Shown piece after piece: positions 27,360 to 35,385 of a DNA stretch of 64,000 nucleotides. The translations under genes were made by a program, and so were the position numbers. Every line of letters begins with the position of its first letter. Positions within the stretch are counted from its first letter, which is position 1. The notes below the pieces were generated by a model. The model saw only the letters and a program-made list of their open reading frames with translations, ran no database searches and had not been told where the DNA came from. Source of the stretch: Streptomyces tailanensis (GTDB taxonomy: Bacteria > Actinomycetota > Actinomycetes > Streptomycetales > Streptomycetaceae); NCBI RefSeq assembly GCF_008386495.1, contig NZ_VTHJ01000004.1, forward strand, positions 1 through 64,000, in the 5' to 3' direction.

Positions 27360-28703
27360 GTGGCCATGGCACAGGCTCCCGCGACCACCAAGGCCGCCCG
27401 GCGCCGGCACGACCGAGAGATCGTCACGCTGGCCGTTCCGACCTTCGGCGCGCTCGTCGCCGAGCCCCTTTTCCTCATGGTCGACACCGCCGTCGTCGGC
27501 CACCTCGGCACCGCCCAACTGGCCGGCCTCGGTGTCGCTTCGGCACTCCTCGTCACCGCGGTCAGCGTCTTCGTCTTCCTGGCATACGCCACCACGGCTG
27601 CCGTCGCCCGGCAGGTCGGTGCGGGCGATCTGCGGGCCGCCATCCGTCAGGGCATGGACGGCATCTGGCTCGCGCTGCTCCTCGGCGCCCTCGTCGTCGC
27701 GGTCGTCCTCCCCACAGCGCCTTCCTTGGTGGCCCTCTTTGGTTCCTCAGGCACCGCAGCCCCTTATGCCACGACCTACCTGCGCATCTCGGCCCTCGGC
27801 ATCCCGGCAATGCTCGTCGTACTCGCCGCCACAGGCGTACTGCGCGGTCTCCAGGACACGAAGACCCCCTTGTACGTCGCCGTCGTGGGCTTCGTCGCCA
27901 ACGGCGCCCTCAACGTGGGCCTCGTCTACGGCGTCGGCCTGGGCATCGCCGGATCCGCCTGGGGCACGGTCATCGCCCAGTGCGGCATGGCTGCCGCCTA
28001 TCTCTGGGTCGTGATTCGCGGAGCACACAAGCACGGCGCCTCACTGCGTCCGGACGCCGCCGGTATACGTGCCTCGGCTCAGGCCGGAGCGTCCCTGCTC
28101 ATCCGTACGCTCTCCCTGCGAGCGATTCTGCTGATCGCCACCGCGGTCGCCGCCCGACTGGGGGACGAGAACATCGCCGCGCACCAGATCATCCTCTCGC
28201 TCTGGAGCCTGCTTGCCTTCGCTCTGGACGCGATCGCCATCGCAGGGCAGGCCATCATCGGCCGATACCTGGGAGCGGGCGAGGCCCAGGGAGCACACGA
28301 GGCATGCAGCCGCATGGTGCAGTGGGGGATCGCCACGGGTGTCGTACTCGGACTTCTGGTGATCGCCACCCGCCCCCTGTTCATCCCACTCTTCACGGGC
28401 GACCCGGCGGTGCAGGAAGCCGCGCTGCCCGCCCTGATCGTGGTGGCTCTCGCCCAGCCGATCTCCGGGATCGTGTTCGTACTCGACGGCGTACTGATGG
28501 GCGCGGGAGACGGCCCCTACCTGGCCTGGGCAATGATGCTGACCTTGGCGGTCTTCGTCCCGGCAGCTCTGCTCGTCCCTGCCCTCGGCGGCGGTCTGAC
28601 GGCCCTCTGGGCCGCCATGACGCTGATGATGGCGGCGCGCATGCTGACCCTGTGGCTGCGCTCGCGCTCCGGTCGCTGGATCGTCACCGGAGCGACACGC
28701 TGA
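27360..28703 (+). CDS. MATE-family multidrug/metabolite exporter
   Basis: A 447-residue protein with twelve hydrophobic segments. It matches MATE (DinF-like) exporters: EIVTLAVPTFGALVAEPLFLMVDTAVVGHLG at the N-terminus with the conserved proline and aspartate of TM1, and a repeated second half. MATE proteins export cationic compounds using H+ or Na+. The GTG at 27360 has GGAAG nine bases upstream; the ATG at 27366 is the alternative. Two parS sites lie immediately downstream. Confidence 0.9.
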   Translation: MAMAQAPATTKAARRRHDREIVTLAVPTFGALVAEPLFLMVDTAVVGHLGTAQLAGLGVASALLVTAVSVFVFLAYATTAAVARQVGAGDLRAAIRQGMDGIWLALLLGALVVAVVLPTAPSLVALFGSSGTAAPYATTYLRISALGIPAMLVVLAATGVLRGLQDTKTPLYVAVVGFVANGALNVGLVYGVGLGIAGSAWGTVIAQCGMAAAYLWVVIRGAHKHGASLRPDAAGIRASAQAGASLLIRTLSLRAILLIATAVAARLGDENIAAHQIILSLWSLLAFALDAIAIAGQAIIGRYLGAGEAQGAHEACSRMVQWGIATGVVLGLLVIATRPLFIPLFTGDPAVQEAALPALIVVALAQPISGIVFVLDGVLMGAGDGPYLAWAMMLTLAVFVPAALLVPALGGGLTALWAAMTLMMAARMLTLWLRSRSGRWIVTGATR

Positions 28704-28716
28704 ACAGTCCAGCCTC

Positions 28717-28730
28717 GTTTCACGTGAAAC
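28717..28730. promoter_or_regulatory. parS: parS site, first of a tandem pair
   Basis: Perfect GTTTCACGTGAAAC, 13 bases after the MATE stop codon. Confidence 0.9.
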
Positions 28731-28745
28731 ATCGCCCTTTGCCCT

Positions 28746-28759
28746 GTTTCACGTGAAAC
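28746..28759. promoter_or_regulatory. parS: parS site, second of a tandem pair
   Basis: Perfect GTTTCACGTGAAAC, 29 bases centre-to-centre from the previous site (not quite three helical turns), the closest pair in the window. Confidence 0.9.
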
Positions 28760-28810
28760 AGTCACTCCGCAGGTATCCGGCCTGATTGACCTACGGCGCG
28801 AGAAAAGCAT

Positions 28811-28844
28811 GTGGGGCCGTACCCTTCACAGGGTGCGGCCCCAC
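28811..28844 (-). terminator. Terminator of the rpsF-ssb-rpsR-rplI operon
   Basis: 14-bp stem GTGGGGCCGTACCC/GGGTGCGGCCCCAC with one G-T wobble and a 6-base loop, 22 bases beyond the rplI stop. Confidence 0.85.
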
Positions 28845-28866
28845 GCTGCTTCAGCGAACGCGACGC

Positions 28867-29313
28867 TCAGGCCGCGACAACCTCGATGTTGACCTTGGCG
28901 GCAACCTCGGGGTGCAGACGCACAGACGTCTCGTGAGCGCCCAGCGTCTTGATCGGAGCAGACAGCTCGATGCGGCGCTTGTCGACCTCGGGGCCACCAG
29001 AGGCCTTGATCGCGGAAGCGATGTCGGCCGGGGTGACGGAACCGAAGAGACGACCGGCGTCGCCGGAGCGAACGGCCAGACGGACCTTGACGGCCTCGAG
29101 CTGGCCCTTGACCTGGTTGGCCTGCTCGATGGTCTGGATCTCGTGGATCTTGCGAGCACGACGGATCTGCTCGACGTCCTTCTCGCCACCCTTGGTCCAG
29201 CGGATAGCGAACTTCCGCGGGATCAGGTAGTTGCGAGCGTAACCGTCCTTGACGTCGACGACGTCGCCGGCAGCGCCGAGGCCGGAGACCTCGTGGGTGA
29301 GGATGATCTTCAT
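28867..29313 (-). CDS. rplI: 50S ribosomal protein L9
   Basis: A 148-residue protein, the normal L9 length. The N-terminal domain [32 protein letters not shown] (in parts) contains the conserved GDVV and GYARNYL elements that bind 23S rRNA, and a long central helix joins it to the C-terminal domain. Last gene of rpsF-ssb-rpsR-rplI; 18 bases separate it from rpsR. Confidence 0.97.
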   Translation of the reverse strand: MKIILTHEVSGLGAAGDVVDVKDGYARNYLIPRKFAIRWTKGGEKDVEQIRRARKIHEIQTIEQANQVKGQLEAVKVRLAVRSGDAGRLFGSVTPADIASAIKASGGPEVDKRRIELSAPIKTLGAHETSVRLHPEVAAKVNIEVVAA

Positions 29314-29331
29314 TAGTCGGTCACCCTTCCC

Positions 29332-29568
29332 TTAGCGCGCGGTGGACGTGTAGGGCAGCAGCGCCATCTCACGGCTGTTCTTGACGGCCGTGGCGACGTC
29401 ACGCTGGTGCTGCGTGCAGTTGCCGGTCACGCGGCGGGCACGGATCTTGCCGCGGTCGGAAATGAACTTCCGCAGCATGTTCGTGTCCTTGTAGTCCACG
29501 TACGTGACCTTGTCCTTGCAGAAAGCGCAGACCTTCTTCTTCGGCTTGCGCACAGGCGGCTTCGCCAT
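29332..29568 (-). CDS. rpsR: 30S ribosomal protein S18 (zinc-binding type)
   Basis: A 78-residue S18. The N-terminal CAFCKDK provides a CXXC pair, marking the zinc-binding (C+) form; Streptomyces usually has a second, zinc-free paralogue elsewhere that is induced under zinc limitation. The conserved [20 protein letters not shown] segment is intact. Confidence 0.96.
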   Translation of the reverse strand: MAKPPVRKPKKKVCAFCKDKVTYVDYKDTNMLRKFISDRGKIRARRVTGNCTQHQRDVATAVKNSREMALLPYTSTAR

Positions 29569-29649
29569 GGTGATTCTCCTGTGTGATCAAGAAGTTTGGG
29601 GTACGGCCCCGCCCTTGACCTCCAGGACCGATGATCGGCCCGAAGGGTC

Positions 29650-30237
29650 TTAGAAGGGGGGCTCGTCCGAGTAGCCGCCACCGCCGCCGGAGCTTCCGCC
29701 CCAGCCGCCGCCACCGCCAGCGCCCTGGTTGCCACCGGCGGGAGCACCGCTGGCCCACGGGTCGTCGGCGGGAGCGCCGCCCTGCTGGCCGCCGCCGGGG
29801 CCGCCACCGGGGCCTCCGCCCCAGCCGCCGCCCTGGCCGCCACCGCCACCGTAACCACCCTGGCCACCGCGGCCGGTGGTCTTGGTGACCTTGGCCGTGG
29901 CGTTCTTCAAGCTGGCGCCGACTTCCTCGACGTCCAGCTCGTAGACCGTGCGCTTGACGCCCTCACGGTCCTCGTAGGACCGCTGCTTCAGCCGGCCCTG
30001 CACGATGACGCGCATGCCTCGCTGGAGCGACTCGGCGACGTTCTCCGCCGCCTGACGCCAGACCGAGCAGGTCAGGAACAGGCTCTCGCCGTCCTTCCAC
30101 TCGTTCGTCTGGCGGTCGAAGGTGCGGGGGGTGGACGCGACACGGAACTTCGCGACCGCCGCACCGGACGGGGTGAAGCGCAGCTCGGGGTCGTCGACAA
30201 GATTGCCGACGACCGTGATGACGGTCTCGCCTGCCAT
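29650..30237 (-). CDS. ssb: Single-stranded DNA-binding protein
   Basis: A 195-residue SSB. The OB-fold domain covers about residues 1-110 ([25 protein letters not shown] start; [24 protein letters not shown]). A long Gly/Trp/Gln-rich linker follows, and the acidic tip DEPPF recruits partner replication proteins. Its place between rpsF and rpsR is the usual bacterial order, which marks it as the main replicative SsbA. Confidence 0.97.
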   Translation of the reverse strand: MAGETVITVVGNLVDDPELRFTPSGAAVAKFRVASTPRTFDRQTNEWKDGESLFLTCSVWRQAAENVAESLQRGMRVIVQGRLKQRSYEDREGVKRTVYELDVEEVGASLKNATAKVTKTTGRGGQGGYGGGGGQGGGWGGGPGGGPGGGQQGGAPADDPWASGAPAGGNQGAGGGGGWGGSSGGGGGYSDEPPF

Positions 30238-30315
30238 GGGGGAACCTCTCGGCGGGTTTGCTGCTGGCTGCTTGGTGCTGCTACTCGGATCCCGGGATCA
30301 ACTGAGCGGAAGAGC

Positions 30316-30606
30316 TCAGTGGGTCTCGGGGCGGAGGACCTTGGTCCGGAGGACCGACTCGTTCAGGTTCATCTGGCGGTCGAGCTCCTTGACGACCGCA
30401 GGCTCGGCCTGCAGGTCGATGACCGAGTAGATGCCCTCAGGCTTCTTCTTGATCTCGTACGAGAGACGACGACGGCCCCAGGTGTCGACCTTCTCGACCT
30501 TTCCGTTGCCCTCACGGACGACGGAGAGGAAGTTCTCGATCAGAGGGGCGACAGCGCGCTCCTCCAGATCGGGGTCGAGGATGACCATCACCTCGTAGTG
30601 ACGCAT
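30316..30606 (-). CDS. rpsF: 30S ribosomal protein S6
   Basis: A 96-residue S6, start ATG 30606 with AAGGAGG seven bases upstream. [16 protein letters not shown] and the late RTKVLRPE are typical. First gene of the operon with ssb, rpsR and rplI. The promoter lies in the 264-base gap up to the divergent membrane-protein gene; an S6:S18 autoregulatory leader there is possible but I could not identify it. Confidence 0.96.
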   Translation of the reverse strand: MRHYEVMVILDPDLEERAVAPLIENFLSVVREGNGKVEKVDTWGRRRLSYEIKKKPEGIYSVIDLQAEPAVVKELDRQMNLNESVLRTKVLRPETH

Positions 30607-30870
30607 GTGGAACCCACCTCCTTTGGACTCAGCGGCCACGGTCGTTCCGTGGCAGGAGGGTTGTGATGCGTACGCAACGGTATCGGCCACCACTGACAAT
30701 CGGGGGTCCCCTCGGGGATTCCATGCCATGGCCTGGGCAGACACCGGTGCAGACGTTACAGAGTACCCGCACACAGGCTTCCGGTTGAAATCCGGCGGTG
30801 GGGACCGTCAATCTGTATGCATCGGGTGTGTATGGCGCTACGATGCGCCGCCTTCCGCAGGAGGTGCCCT

Positions 30871-31185
30871 ATGGCACAGACATTGCGACCCAACATCGCC
30901 GGCTCTCTACTCGCCACCGACAACAAGCCCCACCCCGTGCAGGACACCCTGCTCGCCGTGACGCTCCTGCTCGGGGCAGTCTCCTTCATCACGGCGATGT
31001 TCCACCATCTGCACCTGCTCAGTTCCTGGACAGGGCTGGTGGGCATCCTCATCGGCGCGTACGGGCAGTTCATCTCGGAGACAACCCGTGAGCGCTTCGG
31101 ACTGATCGTGGGTCTCGGTGCCTCGGCCGTCGGATTCTTCCTCGGCATGGCCCATGGAGGGCTCTTCGGCGGGGTCATCGGCTGA
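30871..31185 (+). CDS. Small conserved membrane protein of unknown function
   Basis: A 104-residue protein with three hydrophobic segments: TLLAVTLLLGAVSFITAMF, WTGLVGILIGAYGQFI and FGLIVGLGASAVGFFLGMA. The ATG at 30871 has a strong ribosome binding site (CAGGAGG). Between the first two helices is an HHLHLL stretch. I do not know its function. It lies alone, divergent from rpsF and followed by a hairpin. Confidence 0.78.
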   Translation: MAQTLRPNIAGSLLATDNKPHPVQDTLLAVTLLLGAVSFITAMFHHLHLLSSWTGLVGILIGAYGQFISETTRERFGLIVGLGASAVGFFLGMAHGGLFGGVIG

Positions 31186-31278
31186 CTCCGTACCAACTGC
31201 CGTACGGTCGGGGGACGGTTCCTGTGGTGGGCCGTCGCCTTACATCGGACCAAGCGGCCGAATAACACCGTCAGACGT

Positions 31279-31299
31279 CCCGGCCGCATACCGGCCGGG
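31279..31299 (+). terminator. Hairpin after the small membrane protein gene
   Basis: Perfect 8-bp stem CCCGGCCG/CGGCCGGG with a 5-base loop, 93 bases after the stop and 110 bases before femX. Confidence 0.5.
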
Positions 31300-31409
31300 C
31301 GCCAGGTTGCGTACGGCCATCCGGGGCGCTCGTAGGGCGCAGTAGGCTTCGGCGCGAGAGCCGGAGCCCCTGTACCCATGGGGACACACCAGCCCGAGGA
31401 GCGCCCCGA

Positions 31410-32531
31410 ATGAGCCTGACCCTGAGGACGATCAGCCGAGAGCAGCATCTGGCGTACATCCAGAGCCTGCCCGCGGCGAGCCACATGCAGGTCCCGGCCT
31501 GGGCCGACGTCAAGGCCGAGTGGCGCTCCGAAAACCTCGGGTGGTTCGATGACAAGACCGGTGAGATGGTGGGCGCCGGCCTGGTGCTCTACCGACAGCT
31601 TCCCAAGATCAAGCGCTATCTCGCCTACCTGCCCGAGGGCCCGGTCATCAACTGGTTCGCGCCGAATCTCACCGACTGGCTCGAGCCGATGCTCGCCCAT
31701 CTGAAGCAGCAGGGTGCCTTCTCGGTGAAGATGGGGCCGCCGGTCATCATCCGGCGCTGGGAGGCCACGTCCATCAAGAAGGGCATCCAGGACCCGGACG
31801 TGAAGCGCCTGCGCGACATCGAGGCGGACTTCATCGAGCCGCGTGCCTTCGAGGTCGCCGACAAGCTGCGCCGCATGGGCTGGCAGCAGGGCGAGGACGG
31901 CGGTGCCGGCTTCGGGGACGTCCAGCCCCGCTACGTCTACCAGGTGCCGCTCGCCAACCGGTCCCTGGAAGAGGTCCACAAGAACTTCAACCAGCTGTGG
32001 CGCCGGAACATCAAGAAGGCCGAGAAGGCGGGCGTCGAGGTCGTCCAGGGCGGCTACCACGACCTGGAGGAGTGGCAGCGGCTGTACGAGATCACGGCCG
32101 TGCGTGACCGATTCCGGCCCCGCCCGCTGTCTTACTTCCAGCGCATGTGGACGGCCCTCAACACCGAGGACCCCAACCGCATGCGTCTCTACTTCGCCCG
32201 GCACGAGGGCGTGAACCTGTCCGCCGCGACGATGCTGGTCGTCGGTGGTCACGTCTGGTACTCGTACGGCGCTTCGGACAACATCGGCCGTGAGGTCCGG
32301 CCCTCGAACGCGATGCAGTGGCGGATGCTGCGCGATGCCTACGCCCTCGGCGCGACCGTCTACGACCTGCGTGGCATCTCCGACTCGCTGGACGAGACGG
32401 ATCACCTCTTCGGTCTGATCCAGTTCAAGGTGGGCACGGGCGGGCAGGCCGCCGAATACCTCGGCGAGTGGGACTTCCCGCTCAACAAGCTGCTCCACAA
32501 GGCGCTCGACATCTACATGTCGCGCCGCTGA
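31410..32531 (+). CDS. femX: Peptidoglycan bridge-forming FemAB-type aminoacyltransferase
   Basis: A 373-residue FemABX-family enzyme that transfers an amino acid from aminoacyl-tRNA onto the stem peptide of lipid II. Streptomyces peptidoglycan has a single glycine bridge, so the likely reaction is Gly addition by FemX, as known for the S. coelicolor homologue. Conserved stretches include MQVPAWADVK, KAEKAGVEVVQG, WYSYGASDN and the C-terminal GLIQFKVGTGGQAAEYLGEWD. The protein is probably cytoplasmic and membrane-associated. The next gene, an alanine-racemase-like protein, follows 65 bases later. Confidence 0.9.
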   Translation: MSLTLRTISREQHLAYIQSLPAASHMQVPAWADVKAEWRSENLGWFDDKTGEMVGAGLVLYRQLPKIKRYLAYLPEGPVINWFAPNLTDWLEPMLAHLKQQGAFSVKMGPPVIIRRWEATSIKKGIQDPDVKRLRDIEADFIEPRAFEVADKLRRMGWQQGEDGGAGFGDVQPRYVYQVPLANRSLEEVHKNFNQLWRRNIKKAEKAGVEVVQGGYHDLEEWQRLYEITAVRDRFRPRPLSYFQRMWTALNTEDPNRMRLYFARHEGVNLSAATMLVVGGHVWYSYGASDNIGREVRPSNAMQWRMLRDAYALGATVYDLRGISDSLDETDHLFGLIQFKVGTGGQAAEYLGEWDFPLNKLLHKALDIYMSRR

Positions 32532-32596
32532 CGCCCCCGTTTTTGCTTCCATACTTCTGATACACCGCAGCCACGAGAAAGGTTCCGGGACCGGCC

Positions 32597-33628
32597 ATGG
32601 CGCTCACGCTCTACGTCGACACCGCGCGCTGGCGGGCACACCACAAGCACGTTCAGGAGCAGTTCCCGGGACTCGTCCCCGTCTGCAAGGGCAACGGCTA
32701 CGGCTTCGGGCACGAGAAACTGGCGGAAGAGGCCACGCGCCTCGGGTCGGACGTCCTCGCCGTCGGCACCACCTACGAGGCTGCCCGGATCAAGGACTGG
32801 TTCAGCGGCGACCTGCTGGTGCTGACGCCCTACCGACGCGCTGAAGAGCCCGTACCCCTGCCCGACCGCGTCATCCGCTCCGTGTCGTCGGTCGACGGCG
32901 TGTACGGCCTCGTGGGCGCCCGCGTCGTCATCGAGGTCATGTCCTCGATGAAGCGGCACGGTGTCAGCGAGCAGGAGCTGCCCCAGCTCCACGCGGCCAT
33001 AGAGAACGTGCGCCTGGAGGGCTTCGCCATCCATCTGCCGCTGGACCGCACCGACGGCTCGGACGCCGTCGAGGAGGTCATCGGCTGGATGGACCGTCTG
33101 CGTGCGGCCCGTCTCCCGCTGCACACCATGTTCGTCAGCCACCTCAAGTCCGAGGAACTCGTCCTCCTCCAGCAGCAGTTCCCGCAGACCCGTTTCCGGG
33201 CCCGCATCGGCACGCGGCTGTGGCTGGGGGACCACGAGGCGACCGAGTACCGCGGGGCCGTCCTGGATGTCACCCGGGTCGCGAAGGGCGACCGCTTCGG
33301 TTACCGGCAGCAGAAGGCGGCCTCGGACGGCTTCCTGGTGGTCGTGGCGGGCGGAACGTCGCACGGGGTGGGTCTGGAGGCTCCGAAGGCGATGCACGGC
33401 GTCATGCCGCGCGCCAAGGGCGTCGCCCGGGCGGGCCTCGCGACGGTCAACCGGAACCTTTCTCCGTTCGTCTGGGGCGGCAAGCAGCGCTGGTTCGCCG
33501 AGCCGCCGCACATGCAGGTGTCGATCCTCTTCGTGCCCGCGGACGCCCCCGAGCCGAAGGTGGGCGAGGAGTTGGTGGCCCATCTGCGGCACACCACCAC
33601 GCAGTTCGACCGCATCGTCGACCGCTGA
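32597..33628 (+). CDS. Alanine-racemase-fold protein, possibly without racemase activity
   Basis: A 343-residue protein resembling alanine racemase. The PLP-lysine motif near the N-terminus is VCKGNGYGFG (normally VVKANAYGHG), and the TIM-barrel pattern continues with HLKSEE. The C-terminal part resembles the racemase beta domain (EPPHMQVSILFV). Where true racemases have the catalytic tyrosine motif GYADG, I read GGTSHG, so the second catalytic base seems absent. Being next to femX suggests a role in handling amino acids for the cell wall, perhaps as a PLP-binding or accessory protein. Function uncertain. Confidence 0.8.
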   Translation: MALTLYVDTARWRAHHKHVQEQFPGLVPVCKGNGYGFGHEKLAEEATRLGSDVLAVGTTYEAARIKDWFSGDLLVLTPYRRAEEPVPLPDRVIRSVSSVDGVYGLVGARVVIEVMSSMKRHGVSEQELPQLHAAIENVRLEGFAIHLPLDRTDGSDAVEEVIGWMDRLRAARLPLHTMFVSHLKSEELVLLQQQFPQTRFRARIGTRLWLGDHEATEYRGAVLDVTRVAKGDRFGYRQQKAASDGFLVVVAGGTSHGVGLEAPKAMHGVMPRAKGVARAGLATVNRNLSPFVWGGKQRWFAEPPHMQVSILFVPADAPEPKVGEELVAHLRHTTTQFDRIVDR

Positions 33629-33678
33629 GTCTCAGCCCCTCAGGACACGCAGCGTCGGGCGGAAGCGCCCGCCCCGCA

Positions 33679-33728
33679 CAACGCGGGAGGCCGTACACGG
33701 AGAACCCCGTGTACGGCCTCCCGCGTTG
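33679..33728. terminator. Bidirectional terminator with a 22-bp perfect stem
   Basis: Arms 33679-33700 and 33707-33728 are perfectly complementary around a 6-base loop. It lies between two convergent genes, 50 bases from one stop and 19 from the other. Confidence 0.92.
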
Positions 33729-33747
33729 CTCCACGCGCCGTGTTCGC

Positions 33748-35256
33748 TCAGGGCGAACCGTCTGCCGCGTTACGGCTGCCCCACTCGACGGGCGGCCCCT
33801 CGAAGTGCGCCGCGTGGCGCGGGGGACGGGCCGCGGCGCCGTACACATGGACGTCCTCCGCGCCGTCCAGCACACCGCCGGACGGATCGTCGTCACCGGC
33901 TCGGCGCACCACGTCCCGTTCCGGCATGAAGATGTCGCGCACGACGACGACGCACAGGTACAGCGTTCCCAGCAGGTGGGCCATGATGGCGACCTGGTAT
34001 CCCTCGACGGGCAGGCCCTTGTGGGCGTCGCCGCTCGTCGTGTACGCGAGGTACATCCAGATCCCCAGGAAGTACGCGACCTCGCACGCCTGCCAGATCA
34101 GGAAGTCCCGCCAGCGGGGCCGGGCCAGCGCGGCGAGCGGGACCAGCCAGAGCACGTACTGCGGCGAGTAGACCTTGTTGGTGAGGATGAAGGCCGCGAC
34201 GATCAGGAAGGCCAACTGCGCGAAGCGGGGGCGGCGCGGGGCGGTCAGCGTGAGCGCGGCGATACCGGCGCAGACCAGTAGCATGGCGATCATCGCGTAC
34301 GCGTTCGCCGTCTCGGCGGTGATCTGGATGTTCACCCGCTGCGAGATGACGAGGAAGAACGAGCCGAAGTCGACGCCGCGTTCCTGACTGAAGCGGTAGA
34401 ACTTCGCCCACCCGTCCGGCGCCAGGAGCATCACGGGAAGGTTCACCGCGAGCCAGGCCCCGACGGCGCCGAGCAGCGCGGTCCCGAACGCCCGCAGCCT
34501 GCCCGCCCGCCAGCACAGGACGAGGAGCGGTCCGAGCACCAGGAACGGGTAGAACTTGGCGGCGGTGGCGAGCCCGAGCAGCACACCGAAGGCGAGGGGA
34601 CGCTGCCGCGACCACATCAGCATCGCGGCGGCCAGCAGGGCCACGGCGAGCAGATCCCAGTTGATGGTGGCCGTGAGGGCGAAAGCGGGCGCCAGGGCCA
34701 CCAGCAGGCCGTCCCAGGGCCGCCGACGGTGGATGCGCGCGGTGCAGACGGCGATGACCGCCGCGCACGCCATCAGCATCCCGGCGTTGACCATCCAGTA
34801 CCACTGCTCTTGTTCCTGGATGGTGCCGCTGCCCGGGGTGAGCCACGCGGCGACCTCCATGAACACTCCGGTCAGCACCGGGTACTCGAGGTACTCCATG
34901 TCGCTGGTGTCGACAGGAATCTTGTCGAAGTACGGCACGAGGCCGTCGGCGAAACCCCGCCCCTGGTAGAGGTGCGGGATGTCCGAGTAGCACGCGTGCG
35001 TGTACTGGGAGCTGGCACCGAAGAACCAGGCGCCGTCGTAGCAGGGCAGCTTCTGCACCATGCCGAGCGCGAACATGCCGATCGCCACGAGCGCGACGAC
35101 CCGTACGGGGGTCCACCAGGACGTCCCGAGCAGTGCCCGCCGCCCGATCGGGCCGCCGATCAGCTCACTGCCGGTCGCAGCGACCTCGTCCTCCTTGGTC
35201 GGACGCACTGGCTCCGGCTCGTCCACGCTCACTCGCGTCGTCTCTGCACTGGGCAT
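33748..35256 (-). CDS. GT87-type polytopic glycosyltransferase
   Basis: A 502-residue membrane protein with about ten or more hydrophobic helices. A large extracytoplasmic loop with acidic residues follows the first helix (PVDTSDMEYLEYPVLTG), the usual place of the catalytic aspartate in GT-C-type polyprenyl-phosphate-dependent mannosyltransferases. Conserved patterns such as GLATAAKFYPFLVLGPL and TNKVYSPQYVLWLVPL match family 87. The acceptor is unknown; a cell-envelope glycan or lipoglycan is likely. The ATG at 35256 follows AGGATG. Confidence 0.82.
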   Translation of the reverse strand: MPSAETTRVSVDEPEPVRPTKEDEVAATGSELIGGPIGRRALLGTSWWTPVRVVALVAIGMFALGMVQKLPCYDGAWFFGASSQYTHACYSDIPHLYQGRGFADGLVPYFDKIPVDTSDMEYLEYPVLTGVFMEVAAWLTPGSGTIQEQEQWYWMVNAGMLMACAAVIAVCTARIHRRRPWDGLLVALAPAFALTATINWDLLAVALLAAAMLMWSRQRPLAFGVLLGLATAAKFYPFLVLGPLLVLCWRAGRLRAFGTALLGAVGAWLAVNLPVMLLAPDGWAKFYRFSQERGVDFGSFFLVISQRVNIQITAETANAYAMIAMLLVCAGIAALTLTAPRRPRFAQLAFLIVAAFILTNKVYSPQYVLWLVPLAALARPRWRDFLIWQACEVAYFLGIWMYLAYTTSGDAHKGLPVEGYQVAIMAHLLGTLYLCVVVVRDIFMPERDVVRRAGDDDPSGGVLDGAEDVHVYGAAARPPRHAAHFEGPPVEWGSRNAADGSP

Positions 35257-35351
35257 GCCGCACATCCTGCCGTACGCGCCTGGGAATACGCCGAGGACCG
35301 CTACATCCCACATGGCAAGGGCCACCGCACCTGAGGGGTGCGGTGGCCCTT

Positions 35352-35365
35352 GTTTCACGTGAAAC
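35352..35365. promoter_or_regulatory. parS: parS site between the PBP and GT87 genes
   Basis: Perfect GTTTCACGTGAAAC, 20 bases downstream of the PBP stop (minus strand) and 95 bases upstream of the GT87 start. Confidence 0.9.
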
Positions 35366-35385
35366 ATCCCCTATGGGGTGGCGTG

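Noticed and set aside
30607..30870. S6:S18 autoregulatory RNA leader upstream of rpsF
   Set aside because: I could not identify the conserved structure by eye; a covariance-model search would be needed.
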